The notes below the pieces were generated by a model that saw nothing but the letters and a program-made list of their open reading frames with translations, was not told the DNA's origin and ran no database searches. 64,000 nucleotides of DNA, from the NCBI GenBank assembly GCA_900541725.1, contig UQLB01000011.1, positions 1 through 64,000 on the forward strand. The letters are read 5' to 3'. A program made the position numbers and the translations under genes. Within the stretch, counting starts at the first letter, position 1. The number at the start of each line of letters is the position of its first letter. Shown piece by piece: positions 1 to 9,215 of this stretch. Origin of the DNA: an uncultured Collinsella sp. (GTDB taxonomy: Bacteria > Actinomycetota > Coriobacteriia > Coriobacteriales > Coriobacteriaceae).

Positions 1-55
1 GAGCGTCCGGCTGATAACCGGGAGGTCACAAGTTCGAATCTTGTCAGGTCCACCA
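1..55 (+). tRNA. tRNA-Ile(GAT), 5' truncated by window edge
   Basis: The first 55 bases are identical to the last 55 bases of the complete tRNA-Ile(GAT) at 203-279, including anticodon loop, T-arm and encoded CCA. The 5' acceptor strand and D-arm lie outside the window. Confidence 0.95.
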
Positions 56-66
56 CTTTCTTTCGC

Positions 67-111
67 AATAAACACCCCAGCGAGAGCCGAGTCGCCGCTG
101 GGGTGTTTATT
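67..111 (+). terminator. Strong hairpin after tRNA-Ile
   Basis: A perfect 16-bp stem (67-82 with 96-111) with a 13-nt loop separates the first tRNA-Ile from tRNA-Ala. The 3' arm ends TTTATT followed by ACTTTC. It probably ends the transcript entering from the left, so the Ala-Ile pair would be a separate unit. Confidence 0.75.
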
Positions 112-122
112 ACTTTCTCCGT

Positions 123-198
123 GGGGGTTTAGCTCAGCTGGGAGAGCGCGGGCTTTGCAAGCCTGAGGTCAGGGGTTCGATCCCCCTAACCTCCACCA
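123..198 (+). tRNA. tRNA-Ala(TGC)
   Basis: A 76-nt cloverleaf with anticodon TGC at 156-158, GTTCGAT T-loop and encoded CCA at 196-198. The acceptor stem carries the G3:U70 wobble pair that is the main alanine identity element. It lies four bases upstream of tRNA-Ile, so the two are likely co-transcribed. Confidence 0.97.
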
Positions 199-202
199 TG
201 AT

Positions 203-279
203 GGACCTGTAGCTCAGTTGGTTAGAGCGTCCGGCTGATAACCGGGAGGTCACAAGTTCGAATCTTGTCAGGTCCACCA
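203..279 (+). tRNA. tRNA-Ile(GAT)
   Basis: A 77-nt cloverleaf with anticodon GAT at 237-239, TTCGAAT T-loop and encoded CCA at 277-279. Its last 55 bases repeat the fragment at 1-55 exactly, so the locus holds at least two tRNA-Ile(GAT) copies. An Ile-Ala pair is common in rRNA spacers, but no 23S sequence follows here. Confidence 0.97.
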
Positions 280-290
280 TCAAAAACGTT

Positions 291-324
291 AAGAGCCCTG
301 GGGTATTGCCTCGGGGCTTTTTTC
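291..324 (+). terminator. Terminator of tRNA-Ala/Ile unit
   Basis: An 8-bp stem (291-298 with 314-321, one G-U pair) is followed directly by a T-run. It sits 12 bases after the tRNA-Ile CCA end. Confidence 0.8.
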
Positions 325-464
325 TTATCCAACAAAAGTAGTCAAAATAGCCCCGTCCCAAATTAACTGCTTTGATTTTGTGTGCTGGGCGAAAGATTGG
401 GTAGTATAGCTATTCAATGCGGCGACCCTGCCGTGTGTTAACCGCTACGTACCGGAGGTGTTCC

Positions 465-965
465 ATGGTTCGTGTCGACATAGAGACCATCGTCATGGCC
501 GCCGGTCCCGTGCCATCGCTTATCGTGCTTCGTGAGCGCTGCGGCAAGTCGGATTCGACGGCACCCCTGCGTTCGCTTTCCATTCAGACCGGCTCGTTTG
601 AGGCCGCGGCCATTAGCCGTGGCATCGATAGCGGTCGCGCCGAGCGCCCGATAACGCATGACCTGCTGCTTGACACTGTCGATGCCCTGGGCGCCAAGCT
701 CGAGCGCATCGAGATCGTTCGTGCCGAGCCGCCGGTGTTCTATGCGACGGTTGTCGTGCTGGTCGATGGTGACGAGCGCAAGATTGACGCCCGCCCCAGT
801 GACGCCATTGCCCTTGCCGTGCGCAGTAATGCCCCCATGTTCGTTGAAGACGACATCATGAATCGCCTGGGTACCGTCTCACCGCACGCCGAGACACCCG
901 ACGACGAGCAGGAGTTCGAGAAGTTCGACGAGTTCGTCCATACGCTCTCCCCCGATGATTTCTAA
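465..965 (+). CDS. Bifunctional nuclease family (DUF151/BFN) protein
   Basis: This 166-residue protein has the DUF151 core: RPITHDLLLDTVDALGAKL, then FYATVVVLVDG, then the hallmark IDARPSDAIALAVR and an acidic tail. Family members were described as nucleases acting on RNA and DNA, but the cellular role in actinobacteria is not settled. An in-frame ATG lies 48 bases upstream, but the start at 465 is preceded by GGAGG at a good distance and begins exactly where family homology begins. The next gene starts 30 bases after the stop, so the two and probably the third gene form an operon. Confidence 0.88.
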   Translation: MVRVDIETIVMAAGPVPSLIVLRERCGKSDSTAPLRSLSIQTGSFEAAAISRGIDSGRAERPITHDLLLDTVDALGAKLERIEIVRAEPPVFYATVVVLVDGDERKIDARPSDAIALAVRSNAPMFVEDDIMNRLGTVSPHAETPDDEQEFEKFDEFVHTLSPDDF

Positions 966-995
966 ATGTCTGGCACGCGAGCGGAGAGGTCGCTG

Positions 996-1352
996 ATGGG
1001 TACCCACGTATCGGCTGAAGCGGTCGCCATCGCGCGTGAAGCCCAGATGCGCTCGGAGGCATCCGAGGCGGCTCGCATCGCCTATGTGACGCAGGCCCGC
1101 ACGCTTCGCGAGCGCCGCGGCTCCTATATCAAGATGGTTATCATCTCCGCCCTTGTCGCGGTAATCTGTTCTCGTCTTCGTGGTACAGTTGGTGCGCTTG
1201 GGTTTTCGATTTCAACAGGCTTGGTAATCTGGGGTGTGGTCGATGCAGTAATGCTGACCAACCAGATCAAGGTACTCGACAAGCGCGCGGCGGACATGAT
1301 GCGCGCCCGCGATGCCGCTGCTAAGATCGCCGCCGAGGCACAAGAACTGTAA
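996..1352 (+). CDS. Small membrane protein, unknown
   Basis: The 118-residue product has an alanine- and arginine-rich helical N-terminus, two hydrophobic segments (around residues 47-62 and 65-90, including IISALVAVICS and STGLVIWGVVDAVML) and a charged C-terminal helix. I recognise no family. An ATG directly after the upstream stop (966) is possible, but the ATG at 996 has GGAGAGG in front and is preferred. It lies between the DUF151 gene and another unknown, with short gaps on both sides. Confidence 0.7.
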   Translation: MGTHVSAEAVAIAREAQMRSEASEAARIAYVTQARTLRERRGSYIKMVIISALVAVICSRLRGTVGALGFSISTGLVIWGVVDAVMLTNQIKVLDKRAADMMRARDAAAKIAAEAQEL

Positions 1353-1382
1353 CGACGCCAGACTCGATGGGAAGGTCTAAAG

Positions 1383-1832
1383 ATGGCACAGGATATGCAG
1401 GACGCCGGTAACGTCTCCGCCGAGCTCGACGCCATGGTGTGTGACCTGATTGGTGCGTTCTTGGACGACCTTGCCGCCGGCGAGAATCCGGGCGTAGTTG
1501 TGGCGATCGAGGACGCTGCTTCCAACCGCTATCTGGCGGCACTCGACGAGGACGGCGAAGAGGCGTGCCTCGAGGCCGCCACCAACTTTATCTCCGAGCA
1601 CAAGATGGGCCTTAAGGACGAGGGTCTGGGCCGTATCGCCCGCTATGCCATCGGCTATACCGGCTGTGTTGAGATTGACGGTGGCTATCACGACGCTCTG
1701 CTCGTGAGCTTCTTTGAGACCACGCTCGAGAGCGGCTTTTCGGCATATGTGCTGTATGAGGGCATGGGTGCCGGCGATGGTTTTATGTGGAGCGACCCTG
1801 AACCTGCAGGTGAGGAAACCCCTCTCATCTAA
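1383..1832 (+). CDS. Acidic hypothetical protein
   Basis: The 149-residue protein is acidic, soluble and predicted alpha/beta, without signal peptide or obvious motif. GGGAAGG precedes the start. Codon use matches the neighbours, supporting a real gene. It follows the small membrane protein by 30 bases and is probably the last gene of the DUF151 operon; no clear terminator follows before typA. Function unknown. Confidence 0.72.
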   Translation: MAQDMQDAGNVSAELDAMVCDLIGAFLDDLAAGENPGVVVAIEDAASNRYLAALDEDGEEACLEAATNFISEHKMGLKDEGLGRIARYAIGYTGCVEIDGGYHDALLVSFFETTLESGFSAYVLYEGMGAGDGFMWSDPEPAGEETPLI

Positions 1833-1949
1833 AATCGCTAAAATAAACGAGTTTTCGGTAAAAGGCTCAATATTCCCGCTGAGCGTTGTATCGCTGGGCG
1901 GGCCGCATACGCGTGCCGTTTGTATATGGATAGAAGATAGGGGAACTAC

Positions 1950-3788
<1,839 letters not shown>

Positions 3789-3814
3789 GCGCTGGGGCTT
3801 ATAACCGCCAATAA

Positions 3815-3850
3815 GAAAGGGCGTCGACCGCAATGGTCGGCGCCCTTTTT
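3815..3850 (+). terminator. typA terminator
   Basis: A GC-rich stem (AAGGGCGTCGACC with GGTCGGCGCCCTT, one mismatch) is followed by five or more T residues, 27 bases after the typA stop. Confidence 0.85.
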
Positions 3851-3877
3851 GGTGCAATGGGGTCAGGTTGCTTTGCG

Positions 3878-3910
3878 CCACCACAAAGGTGCCTGGCCCT
3901 TTTGTGGTGG
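3878..3910 (+). repeat. Palindromic repeat, family A copy 1
   Basis: An inverted repeat of CCACCACAAAG and CTTTTGTGGTGG encloses a GTGCCTGGCC core. Three further copies lie at 57134, 58746 and 61042 with the shared core AAGGTGCCTGTCCC (or complement). It lies between the convergent genes typA and the bactofilin-like gene. Confidence 0.85.
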
Positions 3911-3917
3911 TTAGCGG

Positions 3918-5063
3918 CTAGGCGGAGGGAAGGCCCGGGGTGTTGGCGGCCTGCTGCGGCTTGAGGTGGGCGTTGCGCCAGATGATCTGGATAACGTAGC
4001 CGAGCATAAAGACAAAGGCAACGCCGCTGATGAAGTCGCCGATGAGGGGAAGTCCTGTGAGGGCGCCTGCGGCCACACCGCCGACAGCTGCCATGGCGTA
4101 GCGGTTCTGGTTGTGTCCGACCATGCGGGCGATCGCGCAGCCCGCAAAGGCGGTGGAGACCAGCGCGACGCCGATCACGGCGCACATGAGGGCTCCGGCA
4201 AGCGACAGGCCGGCGATAGAGATAATCAGCAACAATATGGCAGGGACAATGGCTACCGTACCCAGAAGACCGCTCACCCACAGGGGCGTGGGGCGCTGGT
4301 GAAGCATGCCGGCGGCGCTGGCGGTCGCTCGCGGAAAGACGAGCTCGAGCAACAGGGCGATAAAGCAGGTCGAGAGTGCCGCGGCCACGATGCCGCCGAC
4401 GATATCGTTAAGGGTGGAAGTATCTTCGTTCTCGGTGCGGTCGATCTTGAGCGCGCCGACCTCGGCTCCTGCGGCGCGCTCGGGGTCCTCGGAAACATGC
4501 GCGTTCACGGTGCCGGTGATGTGGGCGTTCTTGCCCAGGATGAGCTTGTCGGCCCAAACCTCAACATCGCCCTCGACGGTGCCATCGATAGTCACCGTAT
4601 CGCCCGCAAGCGCTGCCGACTTGGTAGAGCCGCGCAGGGCAACCGTCTCGCCTATCGCGTAAAAACAGTTGGCGGTGCTGCCGGCGTTGAGAACAACGTG
4701 CTTGCCAGCGACGGTCACGCTGCCATCAACCGTGGTCTGGGCGATATCAATCGTGCGCGCCGCAAGACGAACGGCGCCGCCCACCGTGCAGTCGCGAATT
4801 GAGAGGGTATCGCCCGCAGCGATGATATCGTGGTCGATGGACGCATCATCCAAGTTGAGGGCCTGACCGGCCCAGTACAGGTCACCCTCGACGCCGGACG
4901 GATTGGCGTCATTGTCGGTCGCAAGTACGTTGCCTGCGGTGTCCGTGCCGGCGAACGACGCCGTGGGAAGCGCGGTGATCGCCAGCGCGATGAGCGCGAA
5001 TGCCATAAGCAGGCAGCGACGCATCTTGTGTGACGGCGCCGCCGCGGTTTGATTGAAAGCCAT
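3918..5063 (-). CDS. Bactofilin-like secreted/membrane protein
   Basis: This 381-residue protein starts with a signal peptide or anchor (about residues 15-39, cleavage probably after ASFA). A beta-helical stretch of short hydrophobic turns follows (about 55-190; for example DGSVTVAGKHVVLNAGST and DGTVEGDVEVWADKLILG), typical of polymer-forming bactofilin-type folds. Four or so hydrophobic segments make the C-terminal half (about 215-360). Family members of this layout are usually annotated as polymer-forming cytoskeletal proteins; an extracytoplasmic helix fused to a membrane domain is inferred here. AAAAGGAT precedes the ATG. It is downstream of, and co-directional with, the TRIC gene. Confidence 0.8.
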   Translation of the reverse strand: MAFNQTAAAPSHKMRRCLLMAFALIALAITALPTASFAGTDTAGNVLATDNDANPSGVEGDLYWAGQALNLDDASIDHDIIAAGDTLSIRDCTVGGAVRLAARTIDIAQTTVDGSVTVAGKHVVLNAGSTANCFYAIGETVALRGSTKSAALAGDTVTIDGTVEGDVEVWADKLILGKNAHITGTVNAHVSEDPERAAGAEVGALKIDRTENEDTSTLNDIVGGIVAAALSTCFIALLLELVFPRATASAAGMLHQRPTPLWVSGLLGTVAIVPAILLLIISIAGLSLAGALMCAVIGVALVSTAFAGCAIARMVGHNQNRYAMAAVGGVAAGALTGLPLIGDFISGVAFVFMLGYVIQIIWRNAHLKPQQAANTPGLPSA

Positions 5064-5170
5064 GGTTGATCCTTTTGTTAGGTGTTCGGCATATACCTAA
5101 CAGGGTACCCAACGTGCGGGCGCTCTAAAAGAACCTCTCGGTTGCATTTCGAAGGGTCGTGCCGTGCTGT

Positions 5171-5842
5171 CTACTTTTTACGGTGCAAGAAGCGCGCGAT
5201 ATCTTCTTCGGTGGGGCTTTTGATGTCAAAGCGCAGCGAGAGCCAGCGCAGACCCATGGTCACGACAACGCATACGACCAGCGCGGCGACATTGCTCATG
5301 ATGCCGCTCATAACGAGACACACATAGCTTGTCGATCCGGCGATGGCGGCGATGGCATAAAAGTTAGTACGTTGGAAAATGCCCGGAACCACGCCCATAA
5401 AGCCGTCGCGCAACATGCCGCCGCCCACCGCGGTGAAAAAGCCCATCATGATGCACACCGCCGGCGCAAAGCCGTAGACCAGCGCCTTGTCTGCTCCAGT
5501 GGCGGCGTAGATGCCGACCGAGATGATGTCGAGCAGGGGAATGAGTTTTTCGGGTTTGTCGACGATTGCCGGGAAAATATAGATGATGGCTGCTGTGGCA
5601 ATGGAAAGTGGCAGCGCCATCGGCTGGTTGAGGATGTAAACGTTGCCCACCTGCAGCGTCATGTCGCGCAAGAGACCGCCGCCCAGACCGCAGACCACCG
5701 CGAGCGCGACCGCGCCCACCAGGTCGAGCTTGTGCTCGCGCGCAACCAGCACACCCGAGATCGATGCAGCGACAACAGCGAACATCTCGAGCCAAAACGG
5801 AATGGCGACCATGGCATCCGATGCATGTGAGGTAATGGTCAT
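5171..5842 (-). CDS. TRIC-type cation channel / UPF0126 membrane protein
   Basis: The protein of about 223 residues has six or seven transmembrane segments and the two family signatures, GLGGGLLRDMTLQ and GGGMLRDGFMG, one in each half. These mark bacterial trimeric intracellular cation (TRIC, formerly UPF0126/YadS) proteins. The frame is open up to 6121, but that extension would translate the palindromic repeat at 5992-6072 and carries no family similarity. I therefore start at the ATG at 5842, although no good ribosome binding site is seen. The next methionine (5812) is also possible. Confidence 0.85.
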   Translation of the reverse strand: MTITSHASDAMVAIPFWLEMFAVVAASISGVLVAREHKLDLVGAVALAVVCGLGGGLLRDMTLQVGNVYILNQPMALPLSIATAAIIYIFPAIVDKPEKLIPLLDIISVGIYAATGADKALVYGFAPAVCIMMGFFTAVGGGMLRDGFMGVVPGIFQRTNFYAIAAIAGSTSYVCLVMSGIMSNVAALVVCVVVTMGLRWLSLRFDIKSPTEEDIARFLHRKK

Positions 5843-5991
5843 AGCGACGACGACGGGCAAGATGGGGTCCTTTGGATTACGGATTTGGACAATGCCCGTA
5901 CATAGTACATGTTCGGCGCCGATTGCGACCCTATTGCTCGGCAAACGGTCGGGACTGGGTGGGGGCATGGCGTTGCTGGAATGCCAGGGGT

Positions 5992-6072
5992 CCAGAACAT
6001 GTACGTCACCCTCCAAAAACGACATTTTCCGACATCTTTGGAGGCTGACGTACATGTTTGGATTGAGCTCAC
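5992..6072. repeat. 80-bp palindromic repeat, left copy
   Basis: A hairpin-forming unit (arms 5997-6017 and 6037-6057, one mismatch) is followed by GGATTGAGCTCAC. An inverted copy with about five differences lies at 7183-7264, so the pair brackets the gene at 6165-7172. Confidence 0.9.
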
Positions 6073-6164
6073 AGCATGAGTGAGTTGATTTACTCACATC
6101 CGGTATATTTCCCCACTTCAACGGACATAAGAGTTGGATACCGGCTCAGAGCGAGAGGCCCTCA

Positions 6165-7172
6165 ATGGATACCCCTGTTCTCATTTCGCATAAAACCGCA
6201 TGGCTTGTCCATCATGCACCCCAGAATTTGGTTCAGTCTCTTGCGCGGCACGACTACCAGATAGGCGCACAAGGCATCTCCACCCAGCAACGTGTTGCGC
6301 GCATACGACAGGCCCTTACCGACTGCGGCATTCCGTCCGATATGCTTAAGACTATCGATATCGCGGTTGTATTCGAATTTGAGCGAATTCGTACCAAAGG
6401 CGTCGTTTGCCACATTCTTGGACAAAATCTTCCCTACGAGCATATTAACGAGTTGACGCCCGGAATCTTCATCACCGACGAAGCCTTCACCTTCGCGCTC
6501 GCTGCCGAGTGGATGGATAGGATCGAATATCTCGAATATGGCTATGAAGTTTGCGGCGATTATCGCATGAGGCTCAATCCCGCCGACCCTTATACCGAGC
6601 AACCAGCCACCACCTCCAAGGATGAAATAACCGAACTGCTCGATCGGCACCCCGGCAAACCCGGTGCCACACGTGCACGGCTTGCGCTCAGGCACATCTA
6701 CGATCACTCGGCCTCGCCTATGGAGACCGCTTCGGCAATCGCCCTCTCGCTCCCAACAAGCGAAGGCGGCGTTGGCATCCGAGGTATCGAACTCAACAAA
6801 CCGCTCGAGATCCCTCAACGTCTCTGGCATTGCGCCAAAGCTCGAACACTCAAAATCGATGCGCTCGTGACCTATAAGCGCAGGGCGCTCGGTATCGAAT
6901 ATAAGGGCGGTTTTCACGATGAGCTCGAGCGCAAGGGAGCAGATGCGGAGCGAGAGGCCGTTCTCTCCCAAATGGGATATCGAATCGTTACGCTCACTTC
7001 GGCTCAGTTCAGTAGTCAGCTCGCCTTTCACCGCGCCATGAACAACATTCGCGAAGCACTCGGCATGCCTCGCTGTACCGACACCGGGTACCAGAGAAAA
7101 CAAAACGAACTACGCAAGGCACTTATCCGCAACTGGAAAAGCATACGAGACGAGGAGGCACCTTCCGAATAG
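6165..7172 (+). CDS. AbiEi-like/DUF559 PD-(D/E)XK protein
   Basis: The 335-residue product has the layout of actinobacterial AbiEi-like plus DUF559 proteins. The N-terminal half resembles the type IV antitoxin/regulator region. The middle has GATRARLALRHIYDHSASPMETA. The C-terminal third is a Vsr-like nuclease fold with IDALVTYKRRALGIEYKGG, where D and E-Y-K fit the PD-(D/E)XK site, then a conserved RE...LSQMGYRIVTLT strand. Such proteins are common, often isolated, and their substrate is unknown. The start follows GAGAGG by seven bases. The gene alone lies between inverted palindromes. Nuclease activity and a role in defence are inference. Confidence 0.75.
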   Translation: MDTPVLISHKTAWLVHHAPQNLVQSLARHDYQIGAQGISTQQRVARIRQALTDCGIPSDMLKTIDIAVVFEFERIRTKGVVCHILGQNLPYEHINELTPGIFITDEAFTFALAAEWMDRIEYLEYGYEVCGDYRMRLNPADPYTEQPATTSKDEITELLDRHPGKPGATRARLALRHIYDHSASPMETASAIALSLPTSEGGVGIRGIELNKPLEIPQRLWHCAKARTLKIDALVTYKRRALGIEYKGGFHDELERKGADAEREAVLSQMGYRIVTLTSAQFSSQLAFHRAMNNIREALGMPRCTDTGYQRKQNELRKALIRNWKSIRDEEAPSE

Positions 7173-7182
7173 TGCCGCTCCC

Positions 7183-7264
7183 GTGAGCTCAATCCAAACG
7201 TGTACGTCAGCCTCCAAAGATGTCGAAAAATGTCGGTTTTGGAGGGTGACGTACATGTTTGGGG
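7183..7264. repeat. 80-bp palindromic repeat, right copy (inverted)
   Basis: This is the reverse complement of 5992-6072 apart from a few substitutions, beginning GTGAGCTCAATCCAAAC and containing the TGACGTACATGTTTGG arm. It starts 10 bases after the stop of the 6165-7172 gene and may also end its transcript. Confidence 0.9.
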
Positions 7265-7292
7265 AAGCGTGGGATCGAGACGTATTTCGATA

Positions 7293-7323
7293 ACAAAAAA
7301 GCTCCCATTCTTGGGAGCTTTCT
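7293..7323 (-). terminator. Terminator of tRNA-Ser(CGA)
   Basis: A 9-bp stem (7299-7307 with 7312-7320), read on the minus strand, ends in a run of T residues just downstream of the tRNA-Ser(CGA). Confidence 0.8.
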
Positions 7324-7332
7324 CAACCAAAA

Positions 7333-7423
7333 TGGCGGAGGAGGAGGGATTCGAACCCTCGTGACCTTATACAGGCCAAACGGTTTTCGAGACCGCCGCA
7401 TTCAACCACTCTGCCACCCCTCC
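7333..7423 (-). tRNA. tRNA-Ser(CGA)
   Basis: A 91-nt class II tRNA with long variable arm, anticodon CGA at 7389-7387, G73 discriminator and encoded CCA. The acceptor GGAGGGG pairs with CTCCTCC (one G-U). Confidence 0.96.
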
Positions 7424-7431
7424 GCGTGGGG

Positions 7432-7463
7432 TAAAAACAAAGCAGGCTCGAAGGCCTGCTTTG
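7432..7463 (-). terminator. Terminator of tRNA-Ser(GGA)
   Basis: A perfect 10-bp stem (7438-7447 with 7454-7463) is followed on the minus strand by TTTTTAC, between the two tRNA-Ser genes. Confidence 0.75.
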
Positions 7464-7471
7464 GAATTAAC

Positions 7472-7562
7472 TGGCGGAGAGTCAGGGATTTGAACCCTGG
7501 AGACGCTTTTGACGCCTACACGATTTCCAATCGTGCTCCTTCGGCCACTCGGACAACTCTCC
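7472..7562 (-). tRNA. tRNA-Ser(GGA)
   Basis: A 91-nt class II tRNA with long variable arm, anticodon GGA at 7528-7526, G73 and encoded CCA. It is upstream of tRNA-Ser(CGA) on the same strand. Confidence 0.96.
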
Positions 7563-7578
7563 GTTAAATGCGAAAGTC

Positions 7579-7606
7579 AGTATACACGAGGAATCGCAAA
7601 GTGCAA
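7579..7606 (-). promoter_or_regulatory. Promoter of the tRNA-Ser genes
   Basis: On the minus strand TTGCAC and TATACT are separated by 16 bases, about 17 bases before the tRNA-Ser(GGA) 5' end. Confidence 0.6.
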
Positions 7607-7966
7607 ACAGAAAAGTTGGCATTTTTTAAAACGCTTGGCCGCGTTTGGCGTTGCAGCGGGGTTTGAGATGCCAAAAAACGGCTTCCGACCAGCGTAGTTG
7701 ATCAACTCAATTGTTCAAAAGGGGTATTTATAAGCGATTTGGCAATGAATTTAAAAATCTTTGGGTGGTGCTGTGGGCCACTGGTATGCATTTTGCGACC
7801 ACAACCATGCGCCCGTTGACCTGCGACTTGGCTCAGCTTGTCCTCACGGCACCGTATCTTGTCCACAGATCCGTCAAGCTTTTGGTCAGCATTTGGTTGG
7901 AATGCGCATGAAACGTCGTGCGAGTATGGGCATATGTGGAGGTCATGAGGTTGTAGCTGCATATTC
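7607..7966. other. Gene-free stretch upstream of rpsF
   Basis: About 360 bases between the tRNA-Ser promoter and the rpsF promoter. I see only short, non-conserved open frames without ribosome binding sites, and no recognisable RNA gene. A small RNA cannot be excluded. Confidence 0.5.
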
Positions 7967-7995
7967 TTGCAGCCTAGGAGGTTGAAAGATATTAT
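7967..7995 (+). promoter_or_regulatory. rpsF operon promoter
   Basis: TTGCAG and TATTAT are separated by exactly 17 bases, placing the start of a short leader just before the hairpin at 8012-8040. Confidence 0.65.
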
Positions 7996-8011
7996 TACCA
8001 AGTCTTTTCCT

Positions 8012-8040
8012 GCTTCAGGCGCACCTTCACGACCTGAAGC
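8012..8040 (+). promoter_or_regulatory. Candidate S6:S18-binding leader hairpin
   Basis: An 8-bp stem (8012-8019 with 8033-8040) carries a 13-nt loop rich in CACC and ACGA elements, between promoter and rpsF start. An RNA motif in rpsF leaders that binds the S6:S18 complex for feedback control is known in many bacteria. Matching this hairpin to it is inference from position and loop sequence. Confidence 0.45.
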
Positions 8041-8066
8041 CACATTTGCCCAGAGGAGGTGACAAT

Positions 8067-8360
8067 ATGAAGGCTTATGAACTGCTGTTCTTTGTTGACC
8101 CGTCGCTCGACCCCGAGACTCGTCTCGCTGTTATGAAGCGTATCGATACCACGATCGCTGAGGGCGCTGGCAAGGTCGACTCCGTTGACGAGTGGGGCAA
8201 GCGCAAGCTCGCCTACGAGATCAACGACCTCACCGATGGTGACTACACCCTCATCAACTTCCACGCAGATCCTACCCAGATCGCCGAGCTTGATCGCGTC
8301 CTGCGCATCACCGACGCTGTGGTCCGCCACATGATCGTCCGTCGCGACGACCAGGAGTAA
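8067..8360 (+). CDS. rpsF: 30S ribosomal protein S6
   Basis: The 97-residue protein has the S6 pattern: MKAYELLFFVDPSLD, a central DEWGKRKLAYEINDLTDGDYTLINF and a C-terminal RVLRITDAVVRHMIVR. It binds S18 and helix 23 of 16S rRNA. The start at 8067 follows AGAGGAGGTGAC closely. It is the first gene of rpsF-ssb-rpsR-rplI, the usual bacterial order. Confidence 0.98.
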   Translation: MKAYELLFFVDPSLDPETRLAVMKRIDTTIAEGAGKVDSVDEWGKRKLAYEINDLTDGDYTLINFHADPTQIAELDRVLRITDAVVRHMIVRRDDQE

Positions 8361-8408
8361 GACTGTCGTTTTGGACTGGGCTTGTGCCCCAAGAGGAAGT
8401 AGTGAGTT

Positions 8409-8861
8409 ATGAGCATCAATCGAGTGAACATCACCGGTAACCTCACCCGCGATCCCGAGCTGCGCGCCACCGCCGGCGGAACCCAGGTTCTGTCCTTTGG
8501 CGTTGCCGTGAACGATCGTCGCCGCAACGCGCAGACTGGCGAGTGGGAGGACTATCCCAACTTTGTCGACTGCACCATGTTCGGCACCCGCGCCGAGGCC
8601 GTGAGCCGTTTCCTGGCAAAGGGAAACAAGGTCGCGATCGAGGGCAAGCTGCGCTACAGCTCTTGGGAGCGCGACGGCCAGCGCCGGAGCAAGCTTGAGG
8701 TCATCGTCGATGAGATCGAGTTTATGAGCTCCCGTGGTGGCCAGGGTGGCTACGATCAGGGCGGTTACGCCCCCGCAGCTCCCGCGCCCGCAGCACGTCC
8801 TGCCGCGCCGGTGGCTACGCCGCCCGCGGTCGACGTCTACGATGAGGACATCCCGTTCTAA
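8409..8861 (+). CDS. ssb: Single-stranded DNA-binding protein
   Basis: The 150-residue protein has an N-terminal OB fold (INRVNITGNLTRDPELRAT; FVDCTMFGTRAEAVSRFLAKG; IEGKLRYSSW), a Gly/Ala/Pro-rich linker and the acidic tip DEDIPF that recruits replication and repair proteins. The position between rpsF and rpsR is canonical for the housekeeping SSB. Confidence 0.98.
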   Translation: MSINRVNITGNLTRDPELRATAGGTQVLSFGVAVNDRRRNAQTGEWEDYPNFVDCTMFGTRAEAVSRFLAKGNKVAIEGKLRYSSWERDGQRRSKLEVIVDEIEFMSSRGGQGGYDQGGYAPAAPAPAARPAAPVATPPAVDVYDEDIPF

Positions 8862-8933
8862 GGGTTGTTCACCTATTTTTGAGTGAGAGGCGGCTTCGGT
8901 TCGCCGAAGTTGCCAAATGAAAGGTATTTTGAC

Positions 8934-9200
8934 ATGGCTAATGATTTTTCTGCACGTCAGCCGCGTCGTAAGTACTGCCAGTTCTGCAAGGAGAACACTG
9001 AGTTCATCGACTATAAGGACACTCAGCTTCTCCGTAAGTACATGACCGACCGTGGCAAGATCAAGCCCCGTCGCGTCACTGGCGCTTGCACGCAGCATCA
9101 GCATGACATCGCCAACGCCATCAAGCGCGCCCGCGAGATGGCTCTCCTGCCGTACACCGTCCCCGTGGTTTCCTCTCGTGGCAACCGCGACCGCGGCTAA
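8934..9200 (+). CDS. rpsR: 30S ribosomal protein S18, cysteine-containing form
   Basis: The 88-residue S18 has FIDYKDTQLLRKYMTDRGKIKPRRVTGAC and IKRAREMALLPY. It keeps CQFC near the N-terminus and a further Cys with His residues (GACTQHQH), consistent with the zinc-binding C+ form of S18. Some actinobacteria also encode a cysteine-free, zinc-independent paralogue; none is in this window. The start at 8934 fits S18 length. An open extension to 8883 lacks homology. Confidence 0.96.
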   Translation: MANDFSARQPRRKYCQFCKENTEFIDYKDTQLLRKYMTDRGKIKPRRVTGACTQHQHDIANAIKRAREMALLPYTVPVVSSRGNRDRG

Positions 9201-9215
9201 GAAGGGAGACGCATC

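Noticed and set aside
5843..6121. N-terminal extension of the TRIC protein
   Set aside because: It would translate the palindromic repeat at 5992-6072 and bears no membrane or family features.
7711..7911. Short plus-strand frame in the gap before rpsF
   Set aside because: No ribosome binding site, no family and composition of non-coding DNA.
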